A stretch of DNA of 64,000 bases from Desertivirga brevis. GTDB taxonomy: Bacteria > Bacteroidota > Bacteroidia > Sphingobacteriales > Sphingobacteriaceae. Shown piece by piece: positions 1 to 7,151 of the stretch (its first letter is position 1; the number at the start of each line of letters is the position of its first letter). The stretch covers positions 1,302,001 to 1,366,000 of the forward strand of contig NZ_JAFEWF010000001.1 in assembly GCF_017355835.1 (NCBI RefSeq), read 5' to 3'. The notes beneath the pieces are model-generated. The model was not told the DNA's origin, made no database searches, and saw nothing but the letters and a program-made list of their open reading frames with translations. Position numbers and translations under genes: made by a program.

Positions 1-2
1 AG

Positions 3-428
3 CAAGACACAATCACCTGTTACACCTATAGATATAGCTACAATTTTTACAACGGCCAACTACCAGTAAAAATAAGAAGAGCTTTACTGGATCTAGCGAT
101 TAAGGCAGTCCCAAAAGAAGTAGAAGTAAATACATCATTTCAGCCATATTTGGTAAACGCGGATAGCTTGCGGTTCTTTTGGAAGGAACTGAATAGGCGT
201 AAGCCCTGGTCCCTTTTAGATGATCACAACTTTAAAAAAGCTTGTAGTATGACGCTTACGGACGGAACTACTATAAAGCTTTTTTCAATTACTGCTGGTG
301 ACATCAAGGTATTAAGTTTCTATGAGCCAGCGTTTTTCGAGGAGCATTGCCCAGGGAACAAAGATAGATTATCGATCTTCGAACTCCAGGCGCTGTTTAA
401 TAGGTATTTTGTTATCTCTTCAAAGTAA
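3..428 (+). CDS. hypothetical protein, 5' end outside window
   Basis: The frame is open from the first bases of the window to a TAA at 426-428, so this is the C-terminal ~141 residues of a longer protein. A TTG at 150 is only an internal codon. No family is recognised. It is soluble-looking, with aromatic-rich stretches and no membrane segment. It is the only plus-strand, non-intron gene in the cassette region and ends about 20 bp before the first attC-like site. If the array reads on the minus strand, this gene is inverted within its cassette. Function unknown. Confidence 0.55.
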   Translation, partial: QDTITCYTYRYSYNFYNGQLPVKIRRALLDLAIKAVPKEVEVNTSFQPYLVNADSLRFFWKELNRRKPWSLLDDHNFKKACSMTLTDGTTIKLFSITAGDIKVLSFYEPAFFEEHCPGNKDRLSIFELQALFNRYFVISSK

Positions 429-445
429 AAGGTATCGTTTTTTGA

Positions 446-576
446 GACTAACGTTAAGTATAAAACAGGGCGGCGTTATAAAGAGATTTACTATCATATC
501 ATAATCCTGTTCCTTAATGGGAACAAGTTTCAATTACAACATCAGCTGCTGCTCTGTTTTATATAGTGTTAGCACC
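446..576 (-). repeat. attC-like site 1
   Basis: Imperfect palindrome. The left arm (448-474) runs CTAACGTTAAGTATAAAACA and on; the right arm (545-576) ends CTGTTTTATATAGTGTTAGC. Reverse-complemented, the right arm matches the left apart from extra unpaired bases on one side, as in folded attC sites. The right core box GTTAGCACC (568-576) is the reverse complement of GGTGCTAAC at 1153-1161, the other end of the same cassette. The stop codon of the 559-1143 gene lies inside this site. The spacer differs from that of the other sites. Confidence 0.7.
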
Positions 577-1143
577 AGTTGTCTTTACTTCTCCAAACTC
601 TATCCAATCTCCTACATTTTTTTCGATCCAAATTTTTGCTGGTTCTGTTGCTAGAATGTATCCCTTATTTTCTGCCATCATAATATCAGCATCAAATCTT
701 TCCAATACATATACTCCAGCTGAATTTAAGCTTCCAACCACAGGTATTTTAACCTCCCAAATTTCTCCAATTCGGTTAGAAATAATATCCGAATGTGGAA
801 ATGCAAGTATGTAGTCCTCCGGCTCTCCTGATTCAGGATAAAATTCAGGGTCATCGGAATTTAAATCCCATTCGGTCCAATTCAATTCCACTATATGTTT
901 TTTAATTATCCTTTGAAAATTGAACCCTTTTAATTGTGATTGCTCAATCTTGTTTTTAATCTTATCTGTTACAGTTAAATCCCATAATCCAGAAATAATT
1001 AAAGGAGGAACATAAGGCCCCGTTCTTTCCAGCTGTAAATATCCCTCTTCGTCTCTATCCAAATGACTAGTCATTCCCTTAACCAGAATACTACCATAAT
1101 CACCCCAAGGACATTGTTTATTATTAAGCCTATAGATTTTCAT
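559..1143 (-). CDS. cassette gene, hypothetical 194-aa protein
   Basis: Predicted soluble, acidic 194-residue protein with no signal peptide or membrane helix. I recognise no family. The size and the Trp/Asp/Glu-rich composition resemble small immunity-type or DUF proteins, but that is only an impression. It is the sole gene of a cassette bounded by core boxes at 1153-1161 and 568-576. Its last codons (GGT GCT AAC ACT ATA TAA) run through the attC core box, so the C-terminus Gly-Ala-Asn-Thr-Ile is encoded by the recombination site. The ATG at 1143 is 10 bp from the upstream core box, leaving almost no room for a private promoter. Expression probably depends on read-through or internal signals. 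Confidence 0.7.
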   Translation of the reverse strand: MKIYRLNNKQCPWGDYGSILVKGMTSHLDRDEEGYLQLERTGPYVPPLIISGLWDLTVTDKIKNKIEQSQLKGFNFQRIIKKHIVELNWTEWDLNSDDPEFYPESGEPEDYILAFPHSDIISNRIGEIWEVKIPVVGSLNSAGVYVLERFDADIMMAENKGYILATEPAKIWIEKNVGDWIEFGEVKTTGANTI

Positions 1144-1152
1144 TCTTCAAGT

Positions 1153-1278
1153 GGTGCTAACAAGCGGCTTTTCGCATATATTGTAAAGCCATCGGATAGA
1201 GCATATTTACGCAATGCATGACTGTGTTTTCCATCGTTTCTTGAGACAATTGATAACGCCTTAGTTTTGGTTAGCTAA
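1153..1278 (-). repeat. attC-like site 2, degenerate or compound
   Basis: The outer boxes GGTGCTAAC (1153-1161) and GGTTAGCTAA (1269-1278) have the right polarity, but the arms pair poorly. A GATAAC box preceded by ATCGTTTCTTGAGAC (1233-1247) lies inside, only ~25 bp from the right box. That 15-mer marks cassette starts elsewhere in the array. The likeliest reading is two boundaries collapsed together: a shrunken attC at 1251-1278 and a remnant of another at 1153-1230. The centre lacks the AGCACTTC motif of the better sites. Confidence 0.45.
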
Positions 1279-1750
1279 TATTTCTGTTTTCTTTATCGAT
1301 GTCGCCCAAAATAGGCTGAAGGTGCCTAATGTCTTCTGGCCAACTATCTTCCCAAGGATATACTCCTTTTACAGTTGGGTAAACACACTGAAGTAAAGGG
1401 AAATTATTATTCTTATAAAATCTAATAGCTTGACCTACATATTCATCGTAATACTTTGCATCTACATCTATCATTAAACATTCATAATCATCTAAGATGT
1501 CGCTATAAAATGTTCCGCCTTTATAAATTCGACCTTCCTTTAGATCGAAGCCGATATTATTTATTAGAATGTGAGCTAAGTCCTTCTTTAGTCCAATCAT
1601 TATGATTTCGGGATGCTGATAATTATGAAAGAGGCCTATTGAATACGTAAACCCTGGTCCTTTATCATCTTCTAAGACATGAACAACGTGTAGTCCATAC
1701 TCTTCAATGTTCGAAAGCAGTTTCTCGTATCCTTTTACTTCTTTTTCCAT
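1271..1750 (-). CDS. DUF4262-type cassette protein
   Basis: 159-residue cytosolic protein. Its N-terminal half, with a GLHVVHVLED stretch, a FTYSIGLFHNYQHPEIIMIG block and a later GVYPW motif, resembles DUF4262. That family is of unknown biochemical role and common near polymorphic-toxin or other accessory loci. I infer no activity. It is the only gene of its cassette. The TAA stop (1271-1273) is part of the attC core box AGCTAACC. The upstream boundary at 1851-1857 (GAATAAC) is not complementary to its downstream box, unlike the five matched cassettes, so this cassette may no longer be mobile or may have been rebuilt. Confidence 0.7.
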   Translation of the reverse strand: MEKEVKGYEKLLSNIEEYGLHVVHVLEDDKGPGFTYSIGLFHNYQHPEIIMIGLKKDLAHILINNIGFDLKEGRIYKGGTFYSDILDDYECLMIDVDAKYYDEYVGQAIRFYKNNNFPLLQCVYPTVKGVYPWEDSWPEDIRHLQPILGDIDKENRNIS

Positions 1751-1850
1751 CTATTTAACTTAAGCTATAGATTTTCATTATGCATATATGAGTTTACGTC
1801 TCTGGGAGTTTACCCAATAATTGCAGGATTTCCTATCCTTTTTTAAGACA

Positions 1851-1979
1851 GAATAACTTCAAGTGTTTATATTGTGATCATTTAAAAGCACTTCCGTGTC
1901 GGGCAGCACTAATGTAATTAAAAAGCAGAAAACTTCGAGAACCAGGTCAACAGGGCATAATTTAAACATTGTGTTACTA
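1851..1979 (-). repeat. attC-like site 3
   Basis: The left arm starts GAATAACTTCAAGTGTTTAT (1851-1870); the right arm ends CATAATTTAAACATTGTGTTAC (about 1956-1977). After reverse complementing, TAACACAATGTTTAAATTATG matches the left arm with extra bases on the left. The centre has AGCACTTC, CAGCACTAATGTAATTAAAAAGCA and AACTTCGAGAACCAGGTCA, nearly identical to site 5. The 15-mer ATCCTTTTTTAAGAC (1835-1849) abuts the left box. Confidence 0.75.
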
Positions 1980-2489
1980 ACTGCCTCTTTTTTCCTCGGT
2001 CATTGCACCAAAAGTTTTTACAAATAAAATCCTGTCGGTTTCTGAGTCGTTCAGCCTTTTTGTTAGCTCTTTGTTCGGGTACGTTACTTCAAGTGAATCT
2101 TTTTCTCTTAATTCCAAAATCATAAATAGCTCTCCATTAAAGTCTGATTTCAAACCGCTTATTGCTTTAACAATATTAAAGTCATATTTAGAGTCTACCA
2201 AGGGAGTCCAATTCACGTAGCCTTTACCTTTAGATACTTTTATTGGAAACATTATCCAGCATTCTGGAGTGACTTCTACTGCTAGTGTGTCCTTGAAGAT
2301 GTTAAAATGTAAAATTACTGAAGAAGAGTCCTTAAGCCAAGGCGTAGATTTTGGGTCGTAAACCACCTCGCTAATATTGTTAAATCTATTTTGAGATTTT
2401 GTTAGGTCGGTCGTTCCTCGGTTGCCTTCATTGCAACCTATTAACATAGTCAGTATTATTAGTAGAAGTTCAACCTTCCTAAGTGTCAT
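1977..2489 (-). CDS. cassette lipoprotein, hypothetical
   Basis: Small predicted lipoprotein of 170 residues. I start it at the ATG at 2487-2489, because the protein then opens with a classical lipoprotein signal: Met-Thr-Leu-Arg-Lys, a hydrophobic run, then LIGC with Cys19 as the lipidation site. The upstream ATG at 2534 would add 15 residues before the signal. The mature part is polar and unrecognised. It presumably sits in the outer or inner membrane facing the periplasm. The stop codon TAG falls in the right core region of attC-like site 3. It is the only gene of its cassette. Function unknown. Confidence 0.65.
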   Translation of the reverse strand: MTLRKVELLLIILTMLIGCNEGNRGTTDLTKSQNRFNNISEVVYDPKSTPWLKDSSSVILHFNIFKDTLAVEVTPECWIMFPIKVSKGKGYVNWTPLVDSKYDFNIVKAISGLKSDFNGELFMILELREKDSLEVTYPNKELTKRLNDSETDRILFVKTFGAMTEEKRGS

Positions 2490-2662
2490 TAAGGTCGTGA
2501 TTTTTGAGGTTGTCTGTAACATTTGGCTAAACACAATTGCGTTTATTTCCCATATATACGAAGTTTTATCTAGAGTTCAAGAGCCTTATCTTTCTATGGT
2601 TATTGTAAACCAAGAATCAGATGTACGCCGACCTACTGTTCCAGAATGTAATCGTTTTTTGA

Positions 2663-2778
2663 GACTATGATTTTCTTGTTTTTCAGCCTTCCGTTTAATT
2701 GTTCCTTCCTAGTAATTGCTACCGTTATTAACGCTGAATATTTTTCTACCTTTCGAAAAACAAGAAAACTAATAGCAC
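2663..2778 (-). repeat. attC-like site 4, decayed
   Basis: The arms GACTATGATTTTCTTGTTTTTC (from 2664) and GAAAAACAAGAAAACTAATAGC (to 2776) are inverted copies of each other, so the stem survives. The core boxes read CTATG and AATAGC instead of CTAAC and GTTAGC, so the integrase-type core is lost. It is preceded by ATCGTTTTTTGAGAC (2651-2665). The centre lacks the common AGCACTTC block. It is probably a decayed or divergent member of the attC-like family. Confidence 0.5.
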
Positions 2779-3219
2779 TTACTTTGCTGTGTTTCTACAG
2801 TAGAATTTAATTATGTCGACTGTAGAGGGAGCAAATTCTTTTTCTAGAAGCATGAAGTCCGGATCATTTAAGCTATAAAATAAATAATTTTTATCCTTTC
2901 CTAAAAGTCCCCAGAAATGATCTGCATGGTCAGAATTAGCTCCAAAACTAATTAGTAAGAGACTTGTTTGTGAATTATGGAGGTAGATTTCAAGACACTT
3001 TCGAATGAAGAACCTGTCTTCATAATTTCTCAATTTGAGCTCTTTTCTTGTATCAGAAAACTGCTTTTCGGCTATAAGATATTTAAAAATACTATCTTGA
3101 GAATTCGCGATTCGCTGATCTTTATCAATAAAGATTCCCACTTGCGCCAAAGAAGAACTGTAACTTGAGAAGGTCATAATTATAGAGATGAATACTACTA
3201 TCCATAATTTCATTTTCAT
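2779..3219 (-). CDS. cassette gene, secreted hypothetical protein
   Basis: 146-residue protein with a signal peptide: Met-Lys-Met-Lys, a hydrophobic core, and an AXA-like end (SSSLAQ) near residue 26, so it is probably periplasmic or secreted. The mature region is charged, with paired aromatic residues, and I recognise no family. The stop (2779-2781) lies directly against the right edge of decayed site 4. The cassette starts at site 5 (3404-3410). About 180 bp of leader (3220-3403) separates the boundary from the ATG and may hold a promoter; I cannot name one. Confidence 0.6.
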   Translation of the reverse strand: MKMKLWIVVFISIIMTFSSYSSSLAQVGIFIDKDQRIANSQDSIFKYLIAEKQFSDTRKELKLRNYEDRFFIRKCLEIYLHNSQTSLLLISFGANSDHADHFWGLLGKDKNYLFYSLNDPDFMLLEKEFAPSTVDIIKFYCRNTAK

Positions 3220-3403
3220 ATTGCTCGTTGTTTAATAATCCATTCATCCCGAATAATTCAAACCCCGTTACTACCTGCTTTTCTCTTAGGGCCCCAGCTT
3301 AATAAAGGGTATCTTTTCTACAAAAAATTTGTGTATTACTGCCGCTAGAAACTCCCCCCATCATTATCATTTTACATAGCTTAATTAATCGTTATTTGAG
3401 ACA

Positions 3404-3528
3404 GAATAACGATTAAGGGTTTGAGTTGTGCCCGCTTAATAGCACTTCACTGTCGCCCAGCACTAATGTAATTAAATAGCAGAAAATTTCGAAAACCACG
3501 TCAGCCGGGCATAACTCAAACCTGATGT
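3404..3528 (-). repeat. attC-like site 5, split by the group II intron
   Basis: The left arm starts GAATAACGATTAAGGGTTTG (3404-3423); the right arm ends GCCGGGCATAACTCAAACCT and GATGT (3504-3528). The remaining bases TAGCGGC resume at 5375 after the intron. Joined, the end reads GATGTTAGCGGC, restoring the GTTAG core box. The centre (about 3440-3500) has AGCACTTC, CAGCACTAATGTAATTAAATAGCA and a CCACGTCA-type tail. The restored box is complementary to GCCGCTAAC (5970-5978), the other end of the 5385-5936 cassette. Confidence 0.8.
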
Positions 3529-5374
3529 GTGCGCCTTGAATGGTAAATATAGGAGAAAATCGTAAGAGCTAGAGGATTCAAGTCCCTTATGTGCCGGGGT
3601 AACGCCCGGAAGCATTAGTAAGCCGCAAGGTGGTTTACCGTGAGGTATGCACTAAAGTAAGCGGGACTACAAATGTCTGTACCGACGAACAGGAATCGGA
3701 TAAGAGGCATGCATGCGTGGATGAGCAAGCACATCATTGTGAAGTCCAGTGAATACCAAAGCGCATGTATGTAGATCCGGCGAGGATAGACAGGAAGCTA
3801 TTTACCTTACCGAGGGAGGCCTCTTAGGTTACGGGTAACCACAAAGAGGAGTCAGCAGAGGTCATAGTAGTGGAAGGAACACGAGCCGGTGGGTAAAGCC
3901 GGAGGTCTCACAAACTCACGAAGGACCGAACGATACTGGTTCCAAATGTTGCAAGGAGGTTCAAATTCAAGTTTGCCAGCCTTACAATAAGCGGAACAGG
4001 GAAACAAACAAGATGATTGAGAAGGTAATCAACCGTAAAAACATGCTCAGGGCATACCGCCAGGTGCTGTTGAACAAGGGTTCAGCAGGTGTGGATGGTA
4101 TGTCTGTAAAAGAGCTATCGGCACATCTGGATAAAAACAGAGAACGGATAGCTCATGAAGTATGCACGGGCAAATACCTCCCTTCACCCATCTTAGGGGT
4201 AGAAATCCCCAAAAGCAATGGAAAGACCCGTTTACTGGGTATTCCCACGGTAACCGACCGGCTGTTGCAGCAAGCGGTAGCTCAGGTGATCACCATCAAG
4301 TTTGAACAGGAATTCAAAGACCACAGCTACGGTTTTCGGCCCGACCGAAATGCCCATCAGGCAGTACTGCAATCGCAGAAGTATATCCACGAAGGCCATC
4401 AGCATATCGTGGATATCGACCTGAAAAGCTTCTTCGACGAAGTAGATCACTGTGTCCTGTTGCAACTGCTCTACCGCAAGGTTAAATGCCCGCTCACCCT
4501 GCGTCTGATCCGCAAATGGCTATGCGCTCCCATCTTAATCAAGGGAAGGCTGACCAAACGCAGAAAAGGCGTACCCCAGGGAAGTCCTTTAAGCCCGCTG
4601 CTGTCCAACATCATGCTGCATGAACTAGATAAAGAACTGGAAAAACGGAAGCTCAGGTATGTCCGCTATGCCGACGACTTTAGTATTTATACTAAAAGCA
4701 ATCAGACAGCCCGAAAGGTGGGAAATCAGATTTTCCTGTTTTTGCAGGATAAACTAAAGTTACCCATTAATCGGGGGAAGAGCGGCATCCGAAAGCCGGT
4801 ACAGTTCGGGTTGCTGGGCTATAAGTTTGTACCTACCTACAAAAAGGGCGACAAAGGCAAATACCAACTGGTGGCAAGCGACAAAAACTGGAAGAACCTA
4901 AAAGAAAAACTGAAAGCAGCCACAAGGAAGACCAGTCCGATGAGTTTCGATGAGCGCATTCAAAAGCTCAAAGAAATACAGCAGGGCTGGATCAATTACT
5001 TTCGGATGGCAAGTCTGACAGGAAAGCTAAAGGAACTGGACAGCTGGGTCCGAAACCGTCTTCGGTACTGTATCTGGACTGACTGGAAAAAGCCTGAACG
5101 GAAAAGGAAAAACCTGATCCGTCTGGGCGTAAACCCCGATCAGTCCTACTCCTGGAGCCGAACTCGTATGGGTGGCTGGGCGGTAGCTCAAAGCCCCATT
5201 ATGGTGACCACCATTACCCTGAAAAGGTTAATCAAAAGAGGATACCAATCAATGCTTGATTATTATCAGAACGTTTCCCCATCAGCTATCGAACCGCCGT
5301 ATACGAGACCCGTACGTACGGTGGTGTGAGAGGCGCACCTCATCGCTTACAAGCGGTGAGGCCGTCTACTCGAT
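3529..5374 (+). mobile_element. group II intron, IIC-attC type, inserted in attC core box
   Basis: A 1,846-nt ribozyme-retroelement. The 5' end is GTGCG (3529-3533) and the 3' end is CTACTCGAT (to 5374). Domain V is at about 5291-5325: an ACCGCCGTA / TACGGTGGT stem carrying a CGC triad, the form typical of group IIC. Domain VI, CCTCATCGC...GCGGTGAGG, follows. Domain I contains ACATCA (3731-3736), complementary to the last six exon bases TGATGT (3523-3528), a good EBS1-IBS1 pair. The reverse transcriptase is encoded in domain IV. It lies on the plus strand, opposite to the cassette genes, as known IIC-attC introns do. The element appears complete. Confidence 0.85.
4013..5329 (+). CDS. ltrA: group II intron reverse transcriptase/maturase
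   Basis: 438-residue intron-encoded protein that aids splicing and copies the intron RNA into DNA at new sites. It shows the fingers-palm order: an N-terminal GSAGVDGMS motif, IPTVTDRLLQQ, SYGFRP, the DIDLKSFFDEVDH block, GVPQGSPLSPLLSN, and the catalytic YADD at about residue 220. A GLLGYKF block and the GIIM maturase domain (GWINYFR, then a WTDWKKPERKRKNLI segment) follow. There is no HNH endonuclease domain at the C-terminus, as usual for group IIC elements. The stop lies inside domain V, an overlap seen in compact introns. No frameshift is visible, so it may be active. Confidence 0.92.
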   Translation: MIEKVINRKNMLRAYRQVLLNKGSAGVDGMSVKELSAHLDKNRERIAHEVCTGKYLPSPILGVEIPKSNGKTRLLGIPTVTDRLLQQAVAQVITIKFEQEFKDHSYGFRPDRNAHQAVLQSQKYIHEGHQHIVDIDLKSFFDEVDHCVLLQLLYRKVKCPLTLRLIRKWLCAPILIKGRLTKRRKGVPQGSPLSPLLSNIMLHELDKELEKRKLRYVRYADDFSIYTKSNQTARKVGNQIFLFLQDKLKLPINRGKSGIRKPVQFGLLGYKFVPTYKKGDKGKYQLVASDKNWKNLKEKLKAATRKTSPMSFDERIQKLKEIQQGWINYFRMASLTGKLKELDSWVRNRLRYCIWTDWKKPERKRKNLIRLGVNPDQSYSWSRTRMGGWAVAQSPIMVTTITLKRLIKRGYQSMLDYYQNVSPSAIEPPYTRPVRTVV

Positions 5375-5384
5375 TAGCGGCTGC

Positions 5385-5936
5385 TTATTGTGTCACGCAT
5401 GGTGTAAGTATATGTCCGCCGCCCTGAATGTCCGCATTATTAGCTTTCATCCAGTCAAGAGCTTTATTACCTAAAAGTGCTGTGTAAGTATACGCACCTA
5501 ACTCGTGTTTATATTTTTTTAGTTTTCTTCTTGTCGCCTTGATAATATTGTCTGACCACTTTACGAAGTCCTCGGACTTGTCAACCCATTGCATATTTTC
5601 TACAAACTTTGGTTGAAAATAAAGCCGTCCGCTATGAATTGAGTTTTCACGAAATATACTTCGGTCAAAGTCCAATGTCGGTGTATTGGAATTAACCAAC
5701 CAATATTTTTGCGGTGCAATATAGTCTAAACGAATTTTCGCCAAGTCACTCCGCCTTGCCAAGTATACCCGAGCCCCTTCTTTAATAAAGTCTCTTACGA
5801 TTGTGTCTTGAATTAAAGTTATTTTGTCCGAGTGATGATAATATGGAATGAAAACAATGTCGTCAAATGTCTTTAAGAACGCGTCAAATTCTTGTTGATC
5901 GTGTGGATGAAGGAAAAAGTTAACTTGTCTGTTCAC
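5385..5936 (-). CDS. cassette gene, hypothetical 183-aa protein
   Basis: 183-residue soluble protein, rich in charged and aromatic residues, with no signal or membrane helix. I recognise no family. It is the single gene of a cassette whose ends match: GTTAGCGGC...CTTAT on one side and the inverted copy at about 5961-5978 on the other. The downstream attC (site 5) now carries the group II intron, only 10 bp after the stop. Cassette excision would need intron loss or splicing at the DNA level, so the intron probably locks this cassette in place. Function unknown. Confidence 0.65.
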   Translation of the reverse strand: MNRQVNFFLHPHDQQEFDAFLKTFDDIVFIPYYHHSDKITLIQDTIVRDFIKEGARVYLARRSDLAKIRLDYIAPQKYWLVNSNTPTLDFDRSIFRENSIHSGRLYFQPKFVENMQWVDKSEDFVKWSDNIIKATRRKLKKYKHELGAYTYTALLGNKALDWMKANNADIQGGGHILTPCVTQ

Positions 5937-5971
5937 TGTTTTTTATATTGATGTCTGTCCTTATAAGTTGC

Positions 5972-6096
5972 CGCTAACGGTTAAGGGTTTATATTGTGCG
6001 GGATAAATAGCACTTCACTTTGAGGACCAAAGCAATAGAAAGCACTTCACTGGGTACTACCACGTCAACCCGCATTATTTAAACCCGATGTTATGT
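5972..6096 (-). repeat. attC-like site 6
   Basis: The left arm CGCTAACGGTTAAGGGTTTA (5972-5991) continues to TATTGTGCGGG; the right arm CCCGCATTATTTAAACCCGA (6069-6088) ends TGTTATGT. The arms are inverted copies with a few extra bases on the left. The centre has AGCACTTCACT twice and ACCACGTCAACC. The right end GTTATGTTT is complementary over nine bases to AAACATAAC at 6552-6560. The sequence before the core, CGATGT, is one base different from the intron target at site 5, so this is the next most likely intron target. Confidence 0.8.
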
Positions 6097-6108
6097 TTTC
6101 GGCTTTTG

Positions 6109-6531
6109 TTAGAAGCCCAACTCCTGATAATACGCTTTGTTTGCTTTTTTGTCATACCATAAGTATTGTGAAAGTTTTCCTCTCTTTATATTTACATATG
6201 GTTTGATTTCTGCGATCTTTTCTTTATTCCACCACGAAAACTCTTCTGAGAAAAACAAGCCATCATCATATTCCCTCGAAATTCTTAAGTTCTTTTTCTT
6301 AATAATCCTTCCAACAGTCGAAGAATCACAATTAAACGAAAATAAAACACTATAGTCAGGGCCTAAATCTCCATCACAATAGATATGATTTACATCTCGC
6401 GTTAATCCGATTTCTAAATATTCTTCAAGCCGTTTCCTATTGCTGTCAGTATCGGGCTTGCCAGAGTCGAAATGTTGGCAACTAGAAAAAGCAGTCCATA
6501 ACAGAATTAGAAAGTATATTCGATTGTTCAA
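6109..6531 (-). CDS. cassette lipoprotein, hypothetical
   Basis: 140-residue predicted lipoprotein: Met-Asn-Asn-Arg, a hydrophobic run, then FSSC with Cys18 as lipidation site. The mature part is polar with Trp and Tyr clusters near the C-terminus; no family recognised. A GGAGG sequence (minus strand, about 6537-6541) sits a few bases before the ATG and would be a strong ribosome site, unusual for this phylum. Cassette ends match (GTTATGTTT and its inverse). The stop is 12 bp before the core box, so unlike several neighbours the reading frame does not enter the attC site. Confidence 0.65.
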   Translation of the reverse strand: MNNRIYFLILLWTAFSSCQHFDSGKPDTDSNRKRLEEYLEIGLTRDVNHIYCDGDLGPDYSVLFSFNCDSSTVGRIIKKKNLRISREYDDGLFFSEEFSWWNKEKIAEIKPYVNIKRGKLSQYLWYDKKANKAYYQELGF

Positions 6532-6553
6532 AGGGTCCTCCTTTTAAGCTGAA

Positions 6554-6683
6554 ACATAACAGTTAGGCTAAGAGTTGTGCGGGATTAATAGCACTTCCGC
6601 CGTTGCCAGCACTAAAATAAATAAAAAGCAAAAAACTTCGCCCCTGCACTTTCCGCCGGCATAACTTTTAGGTAGTGTTACAC
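6554..6683 (-). repeat. attC-like site 7
   Basis: The left arm ACATAACAGTTAGGCTAAGA (6554-6573) continues GTTGTGCGGG; the right arm GCCGGCATAACTTTTAGGTA (about 6655-6674) ends GTGTTACAC. The centre has AGCACTTCC, GCCAGCACTAAAATAAATAAAAAGCA and AACTTCGCC. The right boundary GTTACACGTAGGCGC (6677-6691) matches, with one difference, the inverse of GCGCTTACGTGTAAC (9077-9091), defining a ~2.4-kb cassette between sites 7 and 9. Confidence 0.8.
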
Positions 6684-6908
6684 GTAGGCGCTTTCTAGGC
6701 ACTCGCTAGTGAATTAATTTTTAAGTTAAGCCAGTTTGAGAGGAGTTGAACGCGTCTCTAGTCTCAAACATTTATTCCCATTTTTAACCCGCCAGCATTA
6801 CTGAAATATGCAAATAAAGCTTTTTAATCTCGGTATCTAAGGAATATGCTTTTAATATTGTCTTGTAGTTTTTGAAAAGAAACTAGGATATTTGAACTTA
6901 ACGACGTT

Positions 6909-6948
6909 CTGATATTTAAAGGAGCTGAAAAGCTCCTTTAAATATCAG
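6909..6948. terminator. perfect 18-bp hairpin with GAAA loop
   Basis: CTGATATTTAAAGGAGCT (6909-6926), loop GAAA, then the exact inverse (6931-6948). It lies 5 bp after the stop of the 6954-7151 gene. Neither strand has a clear T-run, so it could be a terminator, an mRNA-stabilising 3' hairpin or both. A GNRA-type loop on the plus strand is notable. Confidence 0.55.
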
Positions 6949-6953
6949 AAAAA

Positions 6954-7151
6954 TTAGGCTGTCAAAATTACTGTAGCGGCAGTGATTTGAGAATTTCTAT
7001 CTTTTACCTGATACTCTCTTCTCACAGCTTCCAATTGCTGATTCATTGTTGTGATAGCAGAAATATGAGAGGCTTTGTCAAGAGGAGTAACTTTTCCTTC
7101 TTGTTTTATCTTAGCTCTAATAGCTTCTGTTCTACTTATTTTTGTTATCAT
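6954..7151 (-). CDS. small hypothetical protein, 65 aa
   Basis: 65-residue protein, mostly helical, basic in the first half and ending in a hydrophobic TAATVILTA tail. No family recognised. The ATG overlaps the stop of the upstream broken protease reading frame by 4 bp (ATGA), so the two were translated as a coupled pair. It could be a leaderless peptide substrate or a small partner of the protease, in the way double-Gly peptides accompany C39 enzymes. No GG motif is visible, so this remains speculation. Confidence 0.5.
   Translation of the reverse strand: MITKISRTEAIRAKIKQEGKVTPLDKASHISAITTMNQQLEAVRREYQVKDRNSQITAATVILTA

Noticed and set aside
6954..7151. Toxin-antitoxin pair with the broken protease
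   Set aside because: No toxin or antitoxin fold is recognisable, and the upstream partner is a protease.
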